From Scytonema sp045865695 (GTDB lineage: Bacteria > Cyanobacteriota > Cyanobacteriia > Cyanobacteriales > Nostocaceae): a stretch of 64,000 bases of DNA. Position numbers and translations under genes: made by a program. The stretch spans positions 196,462 through 260,461 of the forward strand of contig NZ_BAACAP010000255.1 in the NCBI RefSeq assembly GCF_045865695.1. The letters are read 5' to 3'. Every line of letters starts with the position of its first letter. The first letter of the stretch is position 1. Shown here in pieces: positions 35,080 to 43,786 of the stretch. The notes beneath the pieces were generated by a model. That model was not told the DNA's origin and did not search any database. It worked only from the letters and a program-made list of their open reading frames with translations.

Positions 35080-35721
35080 CTAAGTTGTGACTTTTTCAAA
35101 CACAGCGCGATAAACAGGTTCGTTTTTGTTAATCGTGTATAATTCCCTTTCTGTAGGAACCGATAGCGGATTTTCTGCTAGCCATTCTCCCTTACCATGT
35201 TTCACAAAAGCTGGATTTGCAGCAAAGCGATCGCACATTTCCACTGCTAAAAACTCCAGATCGGACTGCAAAAAAACAATACCACCAGGTGTAAGAAATT
35301 CTGCCAGTTCTGCGACTAATTCTGGCTGCACCATTCGCCGTTTTGCATGACGGTTTTTAAACCAAGGATCGGGAAATTGAATTGTGACACGCTGTAATTT
35401 TTTTTGAGGTAAAGAAGACAAAAGCGGACGGAGTGAGTTGTTCGCGTTGCAGAACAAATAATGAAGGTTTACCAGCCCTAACTCCGAACGCAACCTATTT
35501 GCTTCTACTACCAATGGTTCCCTAATTTCCAAACCCAAGAAATTCCACATAGGTTCCACTTGTGCCATATTGAGAACAAATCGTCCTCTAGCACAGCCAA
35601 TATCTAAGTGTAGTGGTAAGCTTGGTTGGGCATAAACTTTTTCCCAATCAAGTGGACTGAGAGGGGTTTGATACTTATGTGCTAGTGGGTTAACGTGTTG
35701 ACGAACTCGAATGATTGCCAA
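35080..35721 (-). CDS. trmB: tRNA (guanine-N7-)-methyltransferase
   Basis: TrmB makes m7G46 in tRNA using S-adenosylmethionine. Motifs: HLDIGCARGRFVLNMA (SAM site), FLGLEIREPLV, FPDPWFKNRHAKRRMVQPE (signature) and FLQSDLEF. I place the start at TTG 35721 (213 residues, MAIIRVRQHVNPLAHKYQ) because AAGGAG lies seven bases upstream and the family starts here; an open frame to 35793 adds an unlikely leader. The next gene upstream on the same strand is a small antitoxin-like ORF. Confidence 0.92.
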   Translation of the reverse strand: MAIIRVRQHVNPLAHKYQTPLSPLDWEKVYAQPSLPLHLDIGCARGRFVLNMAQVEPMWNFLGLEIREPLVVEANRLRSELGLVNLHYLFCNANNSLRPLLSSLPQKKLQRVTIQFPDPWFKNRHAKRRMVQPELVAELAEFLTPGGIVFLQSDLEFLAVEMCDRFAANPAFVKHGKGEWLAENPLSVPTERELYTINKNEPVYRAVFEKVTT

Positions 35722-35752
35722 AATATTTCTCCTTATTACTACATCACCTGGA

Positions 35753-35974
35753 TTAAACAAGTTCTTGGTCCTCCGGGTAAAGCATGGCAGCATACTGTAG
35801 GGAGAAAGCAGTTATGTCATGTCGATCCTGTTCGCTCCAAGTATTATCTTGTGTTACAACAGGTGGATCGGAACGAGTTAAGTCATCTAAAATGAGGGCA
35901 GCTAAACGTAACCGCTCAACTGGAGGCAAAGTAAGAACTATTCGAGTAAAAGCTTCTTGAGCATTAGTTGTCAT
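35753..35974 (-). CDS. Small antitoxin-like protein
   Basis: A 73-residue protein (RIVLTLPPVERLRLAALILD, then WSEQDRHDITAFSLQYAA) of a type common in cyanobacteria and usually annotated as an antitoxin or hypothetical protein. No toxin partner is adjacent. It lies 31 bases upstream of the trmB start on the same strand, so the two may share a transcript. Function is uncertain. Confidence 0.6.
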   Translation of the reverse strand: MTTNAQEAFTRIVLTLPPVERLRLAALILDDLTRSDPPVVTQDNTWSEQDRHDITAFSLQYAAMLYPEDQELV

Positions 35975-36210
35975 AAGGATTCCTCATTGAACAGGATTAT
36001 AATTATTTTTTACCTATGCTTCATTAAGGCTAAAAATATCTTTAATCTTAACCCGCGCTCGCCATCCGAAAATTTAACATCACCCAGTTTTGTATACAAA
36101 TATTAACGGGGATTGCCAATCTACACTCTAAACCAGTCATAGTGAGTTACAGGCTATACTCAATTTAAAAAGAGTTTTTTCCCCCGTTTTTAACATTACT
36201 ATTTAGGTCA

Positions 36211-37317
36211 ATGGCTCTAAAATTTCGTTTTGCTGTAGTCAGCGACTTGCACGTTGCAGTTCCTCACACAATCTGGGATCATCCAGATCGTTTTCATTTA
36301 GTCGAAGTTAGTATTCCAGCATTTGACAGCATTGTAGAACATCTCACACAACTTGATTTAGATTTCCTTTTGCTACCTGGAGACTTAACTCAGCATGGGG
36401 AACCAGAAAACCATACTTGGTTACAAAATCGTCTAGCACAATTACCGTTTCCCGCCTATGTTGTTCCTGGCAATCATGATGTTCCAGTTTTGATGGCAAA
36501 CGCGCAATCAATAGCTTTTGCCGATTTCCCCCATTATTATCGTCAGTTTGGATATAGTAACACCAATCAACTTTACTACACTTGTCAATTGCTACCAGGA
36601 GTAAGGCTAGTTGGCTTAAATTCTAACTTCTTTAATGACCAAGGTAAGCAAATAGGACGTTTAGATGACAAGCAACTGCAATGGTTGGAAGAAGTTCTAG
36701 CTGCATCTGTTAATGAACTCGTGCTAGTTATGGTGCATCACAATGTTGTTGAACATTTACCCAACCAATCCCGCCACCTCATGGCAAATCGCTATATGTT
36801 AGACAATGCGCCAGAACTATTACACTTATTACGACAATATAGCGTTCGTTTAGTTTTTACCGGACATTTACACGTTCAGGATGTTGCCTATGCTGAAGGA
36901 GTGTACGATATAACAACTGGTTCTTTAGTTAGCTATCCGCATCCTTATCGTGTTTTAGAGTTTCACAGGAATGATTTCGGTCAAGATTGGTTGCAAATTT
37001 TGTCTTATCGAGTAGACTCAGTACCTGACTTTCCTAATTTACAACTTGCTTCCCGAAAATGGATGGGCGATCGCAGCACTCCCTTCCTAATTAAACTGCT
37101 GACTTTACCCCCTATAAGTTTACCGTTAGCGCAAGCAAAAGAGCTAGCCCCCAGTTTGCGGTATTTTTGGGCAAACATGGCTGATGGAGACGCTGTATTT
37201 GACTATCCTAATTTTCCTCAAGAACTGCGTCGTTACTTCCAGAAATATAGTGCCATCGACTCAAGCGGTACACCTTCTTTCATTGATAACAATACTACGC
37301 TTTTGGTTAGTTGTTAG
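36211..37317 (+). CDS. Calcineurin-like metallophosphoesterase
   Basis: A 368-residue metallophosphoesterase with intact motifs: SDLHV (D12, H14), GDLTQHG (57-63), GNHDVP (87-92), MVHHNV and GHLHVQD. It probably hydrolyses phosphodiesters such as cyclic nucleotides, in the CpdA/Icc class, but the substrate is unknown. There is no signal peptide. The last codons (LVSC-stop) lie in a GTTAGTT heptamer array. Confidence 0.88.
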   Translation: MALKFRFAVVSDLHVAVPHTIWDHPDRFHLVEVSIPAFDSIVEHLTQLDLDFLLLPGDLTQHGEPENHTWLQNRLAQLPFPAYVVPGNHDVPVLMANAQSIAFADFPHYYRQFGYSNTNQLYYTCQLLPGVRLVGLNSNFFNDQGKQIGRLDDKQLQWLEEVLAASVNELVLVMVHHNVVEHLPNQSRHLMANRYMLDNAPELLHLLRQYSVRLVFTGHLHVQDVAYAEGVYDITTGSLVSYPHPYRVLEFHRNDFGQDWLQILSYRVDSVPDFPNLQLASRKWMGDRSTPFLIKLLTLPPISLPLAQAKELAPSLRYFWANMADGDAVFDYPNFPQELRRYFQKYSAIDSSGTPSFIDNNTTLLVSC

Positions 37318-37407
37318 TTGTTAGTGGTTAGTAGGGTGGGCATTGCCCACCATTATGCTTTTGCTTAGTTGTTAGTGGTTAGTAGGGTGGGCATTGCCCA
37401 CCATTAT
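37302..37407. repeat. GTTAGTT array with a duplicated 40-bp unit
   Basis: Heptamers of GTTAGTT/GTTAGTG run out of the metallophosphoesterase gene. The 40-base unit beginning GTTGTTAGTGG and containing the palindrome GTGGGCATTGCCCAC occurs twice (about 37318-37357 and 37368-37407). A related GGGCATTGCCCACC motif recurs at about 55540. Confidence 0.8.
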
Positions 37408-37501
37408 ACCGATAAATTGGTGGTACGTATGTTTTAGGGGTCTCAAGCCGCTCGATAAAGTCTACTCAGATCTACTCACGCATGAGCAAATCTCTTCAAC
37501 C

Positions 37502-37525
37502 GGAGGAATAGCGGTCAATTCCTCC
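37502..37525. other. Right-end hairpin of the TnpB element
   Basis: GGAGGAAT (37502-37509) and ATTCCTCC (37518-37525) form a perfect 8-bp stem just beyond the tnpB stop codon. This placement fits the right end/omega RNA hairpin of an IS1341-type (tnpB-only) element. The left end was not located. Confidence 0.55.
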
Positions 37526-37538
37526 TACCTTGAAGGAT

Positions 37539-39158
37539 TCACGCCTTCACAGACGGATGGGGAGTTGGACTCCCATGCTTATGCCGAAGCTTTGGAAACC
37601 CAAGATTTCCGGTGTTCACCAAGCCATCACCCGCAGACCCTGTCAGAGTAGGTGTACCAAACCAAGCATGACGAGAACCTAGCTTCAAGTAATGCTTATG
37701 GAATCGCTGCCAATGTGCAAAGACGTGCTGACGAGCTTCAGGGCGAACCGAAGTCTGAAAGGCGTATCTCGCTGGCAGTTTCTCATGGTAAATCCCCATG
37801 CCACGACGGGCTAAAACTAGACCCGCCGCGCTATCACTACCCATGCCATAACGTTTCATATATTTGACAACGCCGATTTGGCTAGAATACTTGGCACTAA
37901 CCTCTAGAACGAGGATGCCTAGCTTTAAACATCGAGCTTTTAACAATTCAAAGAACTTGGCATAAGCAAAACCAGAGAGCATTCGATTGTACTTGCGACC
38001 GCGTTTGAATTGCCTCTTCTTGTGGGAAAAGTCTAACTTCTCAATCACAATTGGCTTTTTAGTTGCCCTTGCTCTGGCTGTGATTTCTGTAATAGCCGTA
38101 GCTAGCCTAGCTTCTGTTTGCTCGGTTGAACACGAATGTAAATCTAAATTAACTTTTCCCCATGCTACGGGATTTCCGTGACGATTAGTCGCACACCAAC
38201 CAATAGTTCCGGGATTAATATCTAAGCCAATACATCCACAAGTTTTGTCATGACTGGTAATAGAGAAGTTAACTAAACAAGTAATAGCTACTACCCACTT
38301 TCCTTTTTGATTAAGGCTAAACACATAAGTGAGAGCGTTGTTTAATGCCCAAGCGGTCACTATCAAGTCATATCCATACTTATTAATTTTCTGAAGTGGC
38401 AAGGTACAATATTCGCCGTATATTGACTCTAAAAAATAAGGCACACGAATTTTTAAACTGGGGATGACACCCGGTGTTAGCTGACAGATTTGATTGCTGT
38501 TAGTTTCATTAGTACTCCCGACAAATGGAATCTTACCGTTTAAACCCAAATTCACTTTGATCCCTCGTTTGATGACTTGAGTTCGGCGGTCTTGATACAT
38601 CCGCAATTGACGCTTTTTTTGATGCAATTGCTGTTTAGCTAGTTGCAAGTAAGTTTGACCATGAGACTGACCATTAATGGGACAGGCATCATCAAATTCT
38701 GGTGTTCTCTTCAGTAATGGAACTTTCTTTAGCTTTCGGGCTTTAGTTTTTTGAGGAGACTTGATGGCTAATTTATGCTTCTCTACGGCTCGAGCATACT
38801 CCCGATGATTCTTCAATCTTTTGTTCAATCTCGCAATTTCTGCCTGAACTGATTTGATTTTGGCATCCAGTGTATTAATATGTCTGGTCTGGCACAACCG
38901 AGCTGATTCTAACTCACCTGACACAAAATTAATCACACTATTGGCATGGCGTTTGTTGACACCAAAATCGTTTTGAATTAAGGAGTTTAACTTCTCCTTT
39001 TTCATGTTATCTTGCAAACCTTCTAATGCCATTTTTGACATCTGGGCTGCTACTCTTGAGAACTTCTCTAGCATCTCAAGCACTTGTGTTTCCACCGTTA
39101 AATTATTAGAAATCTGAGTCACATAAGTTTGATAAACTTGAGGCATTTGCTTCACCAC
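37539..39158 (-). CDS. Divergent TnpB-like RuvC nuclease (tnpB-only element)
   Basis: A 539-residue TnpB relative. A long helical, coiled-coil-like N-terminal region (about 20-200, LDAKIKSVQAEIARLNKRL) precedes the RuvC core with D313 (GLDINPGT), E373 (VIEKLDF) and D442 (GSDSAAG), all intact. The C-terminal tail from about 465 (SVRPEARQHVFAHWQRFH to SPTPHPSVKA) overlaps the presumed right-end/omega RNA region. No tnpA is nearby, so it would need one in trans. It is larger than the TnpB at 11236-12678 and clearly another clade; retained catalytic acids argue against Cas12k. Confidence 0.8.
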   Translation of the reverse strand: MVKQMPQVYQTYVTQISNNLTVETQVLEMLEKFSRVAAQMSKMALEGLQDNMKKEKLNSLIQNDFGVNKRHANSVINFVSGELESARLCQTRHINTLDAKIKSVQAEIARLNKRLKNHREYARAVEKHKLAIKSPQKTKARKLKKVPLLKRTPEFDDACPINGQSHGQTYLQLAKQQLHQKKRQLRMYQDRRTQVIKRGIKVNLGLNGKIPFVGSTNETNSNQICQLTPGVIPSLKIRVPYFLESIYGEYCTLPLQKINKYGYDLIVTAWALNNALTYVFSLNQKGKWVVAITCLVNFSITSHDKTCGCIGLDINPGTIGWCATNRHGNPVAWGKVNLDLHSCSTEQTEARLATAITEITARARATKKPIVIEKLDFSHKKRQFKRGRKYNRMLSGFAYAKFFELLKARCLKLGILVLEVSAKYSSQIGVVKYMKRYGMGSDSAAGLVLARRGMGIYHEKLPARYAFQTSVRPEARQHVFAHWQRFHKHYLKLGSRHAWFGTPTLTGSAGDGLVNTGNLGFPKLRHKHGSPTPHPSVKA

Positions 39159-39242
39159 CTTTCCACCGAGCTCTTATGCTATTACTGAGACAAGATGTTT
39201 AACAGAGTAATTCTTAAAATGGCTTGAGATTATAGATGCGTT

Positions 39243-39392
39243 GTGAAACTGACTGACACTGAACGGCAAAAAGTAGAGCGTCTTGATTGAAAATTGGAAG
39301 TCTCAATGTCAGAAGTTATTCAGGACTGGATTCCAACTTTACCTGAAAGAGCTAACAATAGTCAACCTCTCCTCAAAAAAGATGAGCAATGA
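39243..39392 (+). pseudogene. Remnant of a small antitoxin-like gene
   Basis: GTG 39243 opens VKLTDTERQKVERLD, then TGA; the same frame continues KLEVSMSEVIQDWIPTLPER and stops at about 39392. It looks like a short helical DNA-binding protein split by a stop codon. The family is not certain. Confidence 0.35.
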
Positions 39393-39488
39393 GCAGCTCT
39401 GAGCAGAAATTCTTTAACAGTTTCTCACCCCCACGTTGAGGTAGTCCCTGTTCCCTGTTCCCCGTTCCCCATTCCCTTTTACTAGCAA

Positions 39489-40703
39489 TTAGCTATTTAC
39501 CGAACGACAAATTCCAAACACAGAGGTATAATTGTGTATCATTGTACTACCACCTACAGGTCCGATCTCGCCGCCACAAAAGAAGCCTGCTAGTGGTATG
39601 TTTTTAAGGTAGCGATTGAATAATTGGGAATCAAAATCTGGCTTTCCGTAAAGACCTTCTCCTCTACCAACGCAAGAAAACATGAGAGCACCTACTGGGG
39701 CGACGGCGGAAGAACGCTCTTTCTGATACCTTTGTAGCAAGAATTCTAAATCTTCAGCAGAAGCGTGGGCATCGCGTAAGTGGAATTGCAGCCGTTGTCC
39801 GGGACGAATATAATCCGCGATCGCAATTGCTCCGGCGGATGGTTCTACTCCTAAAATACTTCTAATCAGAAAATCTCCTGGATGCAATTCTTGCTTGAAT
39901 TCGTCCATAGCTAAACCAACAAATAAGGAATGCTGTGCCAGCATCCGATCCTCTTCACTAAGATTGCCAATTAAATCTCGCAATACCCTTAACGGCACTT
40001 CCTCATTGAGTTCTAAAATTATATTGCGATCGCCTTTTGTCACCTGGCAAGGTCTTCCAATTGGTCTGCATCCTTGTGCCACAATCGTTTCCAGAACAAT
40101 GTTACCGCTTAGGGCGACGCCGATAGTTCCTTCTCTATAGAGTTGGTCATTGTAGAAAAGAGCAATGCGACCTCCCAAACCGCCACCACTCGCTTGTCCT
40201 CCCACTGTTACCGATCCAGGATATGCAAAATCTAATCCCTGTAATAAATCGTTCACGCCTGAAGAGAAAGAGCCAGACAATAATATAAATTGCGGCGCGG
40301 GTGATGGTGGTACGCCAATTAAATTTATCCAAGCATCTGGTGCGCTATCCAAATCGGGTAATTCATCAGGATCGATATGAAATGGCTTAATATTGACCCC
40401 AGGTAGGTGTGCCAAAGTTAAACTGAGTGCAGGTTCTGCTTCTAACTCTTGTGTTGTGCCTCCCCAAGTTGTACCAATCACACCTCCGCCACTGCAACCT
40501 AACAATACAGGTACTGATAGTTGCTCGTTCAGTAGTGGCAAAAGCCGAGAGTACTCGCTCGTAAAAGCAGACGAAATGAACAACAGCCCTAAATCTGGAG
40601 GTGCTGTTAACGATGAGACAGTGCGCTGTACTACATCTGAAACAGCTGCTTCTAAGGAAGGACGGGTTGATAGGGCATTTGCCCACTGCATTTGGTCTGC
40701 CAT
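39489..40703 (-). CDS. FIST-domain signal protein
   Basis: A 404-residue protein with FIST N and FIST C sensory domains. Typical segments are LLFISSAFTSEYSRLLPLL, VLLGCSGGGVIG, VTVGGQASGGGLGG and the C-terminal ALMFSCVGRGEGLYG and PLAGFFCGGEIGPVG. FIST domains are proposed to bind small ligands such as amino acids. No kinase or cyclase output domain is fused, so it may work with a separate partner. It is monocistronic, with start ATG 40703. Confidence 0.9.
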   Translation of the reverse strand: MADQMQWANALSTRPSLEAAVSDVVQRTVSSLTAPPDLGLLFISSAFTSEYSRLLPLLNEQLSVPVLLGCSGGGVIGTTWGGTTQELEAEPALSLTLAHLPGVNIKPFHIDPDELPDLDSAPDAWINLIGVPPSPAPQFILLSGSFSSGVNDLLQGLDFAYPGSVTVGGQASGGGLGGRIALFYNDQLYREGTIGVALSGNIVLETIVAQGCRPIGRPCQVTKGDRNIILELNEEVPLRVLRDLIGNLSEEDRMLAQHSLFVGLAMDEFKQELHPGDFLIRSILGVEPSAGAIAIADYIRPGQRLQFHLRDAHASAEDLEFLLQRYQKERSSAVAPVGALMFSCVGRGEGLYGKPDFDSQLFNRYLKNIPLAGFFCGGEIGPVGGSTMIHNYTSVFGICRSVNS

Positions 40704-41104
40704 GAGTTTACACTCTATTTATTCTTGAGGGCTTTTGTTGTTAAGCAAGCCGGTTTATTATTTCTATTTTGGGGACTACTATAACGCATCCTACACGAAT
40801 TCATGCGACTTTCTGCAAATCCCTTAGCAAGCTCCTCAAGATGATTATAGTTATTACCTTTCGGTATCATTCTTAAGAAGTATTGTATAATCTACACCTT
40901 TTTGGTAAAGTTTCAAAATCTTAAGACATTGTAGAAGAATACACGAGCGCCGTGAAAAATGCTGTAATAGTTTTTAAGCACAGCTCCATGAACTGAAAAA
41001 ATTATTGCACCGACACAGTAGAATGGGGGATGATGGTACGAAAAACTGTCTTTTTTGAAATTTTTCTATACTAGTATTGAAAACACGCAACAAAAATTAA
41101 GACA
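40704..41104. other. Leader region upstream of CP12
   Basis: About 400 bases without a gene between the divergent FIST and CP12 genes. It should carry both promoters. No riboswitch or RNA structure was recognised. Confidence 0.35.
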
Positions 41105-41326
41105 ATGAGCAACATCCAAGACAAAATCGACCAAGAAGTTGAACAAGCCCGTGCTACATGTGACACCACAGGTAGCAGTTCTGCTGAATGTGCAGCAGCT
41201 TGGGATGCAGTGGAAGAACTACAAGCTGAAGCTTCTCACCAACGCCAAGCAAAGCGCAAAACATCTCTCGAACAATACTGTGATGCTAACCCAGAAGCAG
41301 ATGAGTGCAGAGTTTACGAAGACTAA
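41105..41326 (+). CDS. cp12: Calvin cycle protein CP12
   Basis: CP12 is a small intrinsically disordered redox switch that ties GAPDH and phosphoribulokinase into an inactive complex in the dark. The 73-residue protein has the AWDAVEELQ core (32-40), an N-terminal cysteine pair C19/C29 and a C-terminal pair C59/C68, so both regulatory disulphides can form. The C-terminal ADECRVYED tail inserts into GAPDH. It stands alone with its own leader. Confidence 0.95.
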   Translation: MSNIQDKIDQEVEQARATCDTTGSSSAECAAAWDAVEELQAEASHQRQAKRKTSLEQYCDANPEADECRVYED

Positions 41327-41493
41327 GAGTTAACTCTACAACTATCAATTTTAAAGCTGGTGGGAACGCATCCAGGCACCTCTTAACAAAAATTTTGTGC
41401 TTTAATAGCACTTGTGTATGAAATCTCACTCCAACCTTAGTCATTCTATGCTAAAGCAGGATCTAGGGAAACAGAGTGAGGTTTTCTTTTTAC

Positions 41494-41525
41494 AGTGACC
41501 AGTTAAGCAGTGACCAGTGACCAGT
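41494..41525. repeat. GTGACCA repeats between CP12 and the DUF3177 gene (first block)
   Basis: CAGTGACCAGTTAAGCAGTGACCAG-type units. The surrounding 41327-41699 contains no gene, only this and a second array. Confidence 0.75.
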
Positions 41526-41655
41526 AAAGAGCGCTTGGTGAATAGTAAGCAAAGTGTTTACTAGTTAGTGGGTGATTGAACGCATTGGTGGAAAACTTAA
41601 ACTGTAGTCATGTGATTGGTAATGATTAGTTACAGTTAACTGGTAATTGGTAATT

Positions 41656-41684
41656 GGTCACTGGTCACTGGTCACTGTTCACTG
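41656..41684. repeat. GGTCACT heptamer array (second block)
   Basis: Three to four GGTCACT units in the opposite orientation to the block at 41494-41525, just before the DUF3177 gene; the two blocks could pair as a long hairpin. Confidence 0.8.
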
Positions 41685-41699
41685 ATTTGAGGAAATTTT

Positions 41700-42293
41700 A
41701 TGAATGACGTTTGGTTTCGTCCCCTAGTTTGGATAGACTACCGATTAGGAGTATTATTTACACTCGTTTTGCCCATAATTTTGCTACTTTGGGCTTTTGT
41801 ACAAAAAGCTGAAGCTATACAACGTTTACTTCTGATTTACTGGCGAGTTGCCAGTTTACTAGCCATTACAATTTACTTAATGATTGGTGGATTTGGCGTT
41901 AGCTTCATCTCAGGATTGATAGCTCGTATTTTAATTCCTGTTTCATTATGGTTCTGGATAGATCTCAATGATGAAATAGAGTATCAGCCAAACGAACCGC
42001 TCAAGTTAGTTTTTACGTCATGGCGATGGGCAGTGGCTATATACTGTGTTTTAGGTGCATTCGCTTTGATACCTTTTATAATTTGTTCTTTTTCAGAAAC
42101 TGCGATCGCAACATCGTATTGCCGTGTCTGGTTTGAAGCCCCGCTTATGTTTAAAGATTATTTCCATCACGATACCAAACCAGGCTTTCTTGGCTTTCTT
42201 GGCATTATCGGTTTAGTCATTTACGTCCTTTATCTCAGCTATTTTGTCCTGATTAAGTTAGGCAAGCAAGGACGCTCAGCAACACCTCAATAA
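41700..42293 (+). CDS. DUF3177 family membrane protein
   Basis: A 197-residue integral membrane protein with about five hydrophobic segments, near residues 17-35, 46-66, 72-86, 109-131 and 165-188. It matches the cyanobacterial DUF3177 family (MNDVWFRPLVWIDYRLGVLF start). Function is unknown. It is monocistronic. Confidence 0.85.
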   Translation: MNDVWFRPLVWIDYRLGVLFTLVLPIILLLWAFVQKAEAIQRLLLIYWRVASLLAITIYLMIGGFGVSFISGLIARILIPVSLWFWIDLNDEIEYQPNEPLKLVFTSWRWAVAIYCVLGAFALIPFIICSFSETAIATSYCRVWFEAPLMFKDYFHHDTKPGFLGFLGIIGLVIYVLYLSYFVLIKLGKQGRSATPQ

Positions 42294-42432
42294 TCAATAA
42301 TTTGTAATTTATAAATAAGAATGCATTTCACAGACTACTAACTCACAACTTGTGGGGTGGGCGTCCTCGCCCGCCCTCTCGAATATAAACGGGCTTCCCG
42401 CCCGTTCCACAAGAACAATAAAGTATTGATTT

Positions 42433-42495
42433 ATGAACAACTCTATTAGCAAACGGCTTAAACAGTATACCAACTTCTTCAGATGCAACCAGTGA
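42433..42495 (+). pseudogene. Truncated copy of the start of the gene at 43084
   Basis: MNNSISKRLKQYT at 42433 matches MDNSIGKRLEQYT at 43084, and the similarity extends about 15 bases upstream of the ATG. After 13 codons it diverges and stops at 42495. This points to a partial duplication in which one copy was destroyed, next to the DUF6887/DUF6888 genes. Confidence 0.65.
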
Positions 42496-42501
42496 AGACG
42501 C

Positions 42502-42714
42502 CTATTGTGACTCTGCTTCACCAGAGGTTGCTTGCTGAATCCTCTGCTCTAAATTCTCCTCCCAGTTTGGGTCATCTGGATTAATTGTAATCATTCGCCC
42601 TACGGCTTTTGAACGATCGACATAAACATGAAAAGCACTTATGTCTTCTCGATGAGTTAAGACATACTGACGTAACTCATCAAGATTCATCGCCTCATAA
42701 TTTGTTAATGTCAT
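42502..42714 (-). CDS. DUF6887 family protein
   Basis: A 70-residue acidic protein (NYEAMNLDELRQYVLTHRED, then DPNWEENLEQRIQQ) of the DUF6887 type, which in cyanobacteria is encoded with DUF6888. The start overlaps the end of the upstream gene by four bases. The pair behaves like a toxin-antitoxin or other two-protein module, but no function is established that I know of. Confidence 0.75.
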   Translation of the reverse strand: MTLTNYEAMNLDELRQYVLTHREDISAFHVYVDRSKAVGRMITINPDDPNWEENLEQRIQQATSGEAESQ

Positions 42715-42908
42715 GGCTTGTATCCTCCTGTTGGCTTGATTTCAAAGTCAAGACTATCTCCAGCAAATACGTATAGATTTCCAGTACGCTCATCCATTCT
42801 GACAAGCTCAACAGCTTTGTACTGCCAGCCAGGGTAGATTGCGTTAGTCAGTCGGTAACAAAGCCTATAAAGCCCCTGAGCTTGCTTGTTATTGGGTTCC
42901 ATACTCAT
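42711..42908 (-). CDS. DUF6888 family protein
   Basis: A 65-residue protein (QGLYRLCYRLTNAIYPGW, RMDERTGNLYVFAGDSLDFE) matching DUF6888, partner of DUF6887. It is first in the overlapping pair (4-bp overlap). The strand is opposite to its neighbours, so it is an independent cassette. Function is unknown. Confidence 0.75.
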   Translation of the reverse strand: MSMEPNNKQAQGLYRLCYRLTNAIYPGWQYKAVELVRMDERTGNLYVFAGDSLDFEIKPTGGYKP

Positions 42909-43083
42909 TCATTGTAATTCATTAACTGAATAATAGACGTTTGGAACCCCTATGAATAAATGACATTTAAGCATTGGCTTTAACTTAACACTAAGAGGTG
43001 AGGATATCCATGGTATAACAAAATTATGTTTCGTGAACTGAAAAACTACTGTAACCTACTAATTATCAATAAATTATTAATTT

Positions 43084-43380
43084 ATGGACAATTCTATTGG
43101 CAAACGATTGGAACAATACACTATTAAACGTCCTCAAGAAGTTTTACTAGTAACAGTAGAAATTGCTGGAGAACAAGACCAAATTGCTATTTTCAAAGGT
43201 TTTTCCAGTTCATTAATGCGTCCAACAGCTTTCGACCCCGACATACCTGTAATTCGAGATGACGCAAAAATTCTCAAGATAGATCGAGTTGCAAGCCCTT
43301 ACAATCCAGAATCACCCCGTTACATTCAACAAGATATCTCTTGGGAAAATATGCAAAAAATTATGAATTATGAATGCTGA
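43084..43380 (+). CDS. Conserved cyanobacterial hypothetical protein
   Basis: A 98-residue protein of a conserved cyanobacterial family of unknown function (QEVLLVTVEIAGEQDQIAIF, LMRPTAFDPDIPVI, SPYNPESPRYIQQDISWENM). Its last residues, IMNYEC, and the adjacent stop are read from AATTATG heptamers, so the original C-terminus was probably replaced. A 13-codon copy of its start is at 42433. Confidence 0.7.
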   Translation: MDNSIGKRLEQYTIKRPQEVLLVTVEIAGEQDQIAIFKGFSSSLMRPTAFDPDIPVIRDDAKILKIDRVASPYNPESPRYIQQDISWENMQKIMNYEC

Positions 43381-43444
43381 AATCTGAAATATTTTATCAA
43401 TTGCCAATTCATAATTCATAATTCATAATTCATAATTCATAATG
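43359..43444. repeat. AATTATG heptamers with inverted CATAATT array
   Basis: Two AATTATG units (43359-43372) abut the stop codon of the preceding gene. Five inverted CATAATT units follow at about 43406-43444, so the arms could form a transcript-end hairpin. Confidence 0.8.
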
Positions 43445-43471
43445 TCCATGACTCAATAGAGAATTATTGTA

Positions 43472-43786
43472 ACAATTATTTTGCTAGAGGGAAAAGCTCT
43501 TGCCCTTCGGACTTCCAACGCTGCATTTGGTGTTGTTGAAGGTCGCTCGCTACTTGGAACGACAGGGATTTCTCAACCATTAAGCGCTCCAGCTCAGTTG
43601 GACGCTTTTTGAGAACAGTTACAATACAAGTAGATCGGTTTGATTGTTTAGTATTTTGTGTTGGTGAGAATGGTTTAGATTTAGTGCAAAAACTGGGGAG
43701 CGATCCAGAACAACTGGTGAAAACAGCTAATTGGCTCGGTCAGGTGCTTGTAGAAGCAGCTTTACAAAATGTTAAGCAAATCCTAT
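43472..43786 (+). pseudogene. cbiD: cbiD pseudogene fragment
   Basis: This is a fragment of cobalt-precorrin-5B C1-methyltransferase (anaerobic cobalamin pathway). LEGKALALRTSNAAFGVVEG and LLGTTGISQPLSAPAQLDAF are recognisable, followed by an in-frame TGA and a frameshift to FDCLVFCVGENGLDLVQKL and NWLGQVLVEAALQNVKQIL. The first two thirds are missing, and the 3-prime end is cut by an IS605-type left end at 43787. CbiD must be encoded elsewhere or be lost. Confidence 0.8.

Noticed and set aside
37539..39158. Cas12k or other type V-K effector
   Set aside because: All three RuvC acids are retained, whereas Cas12k is inactivated, and no CRISPR, tnsB, tnsC or tniQ is nearby.
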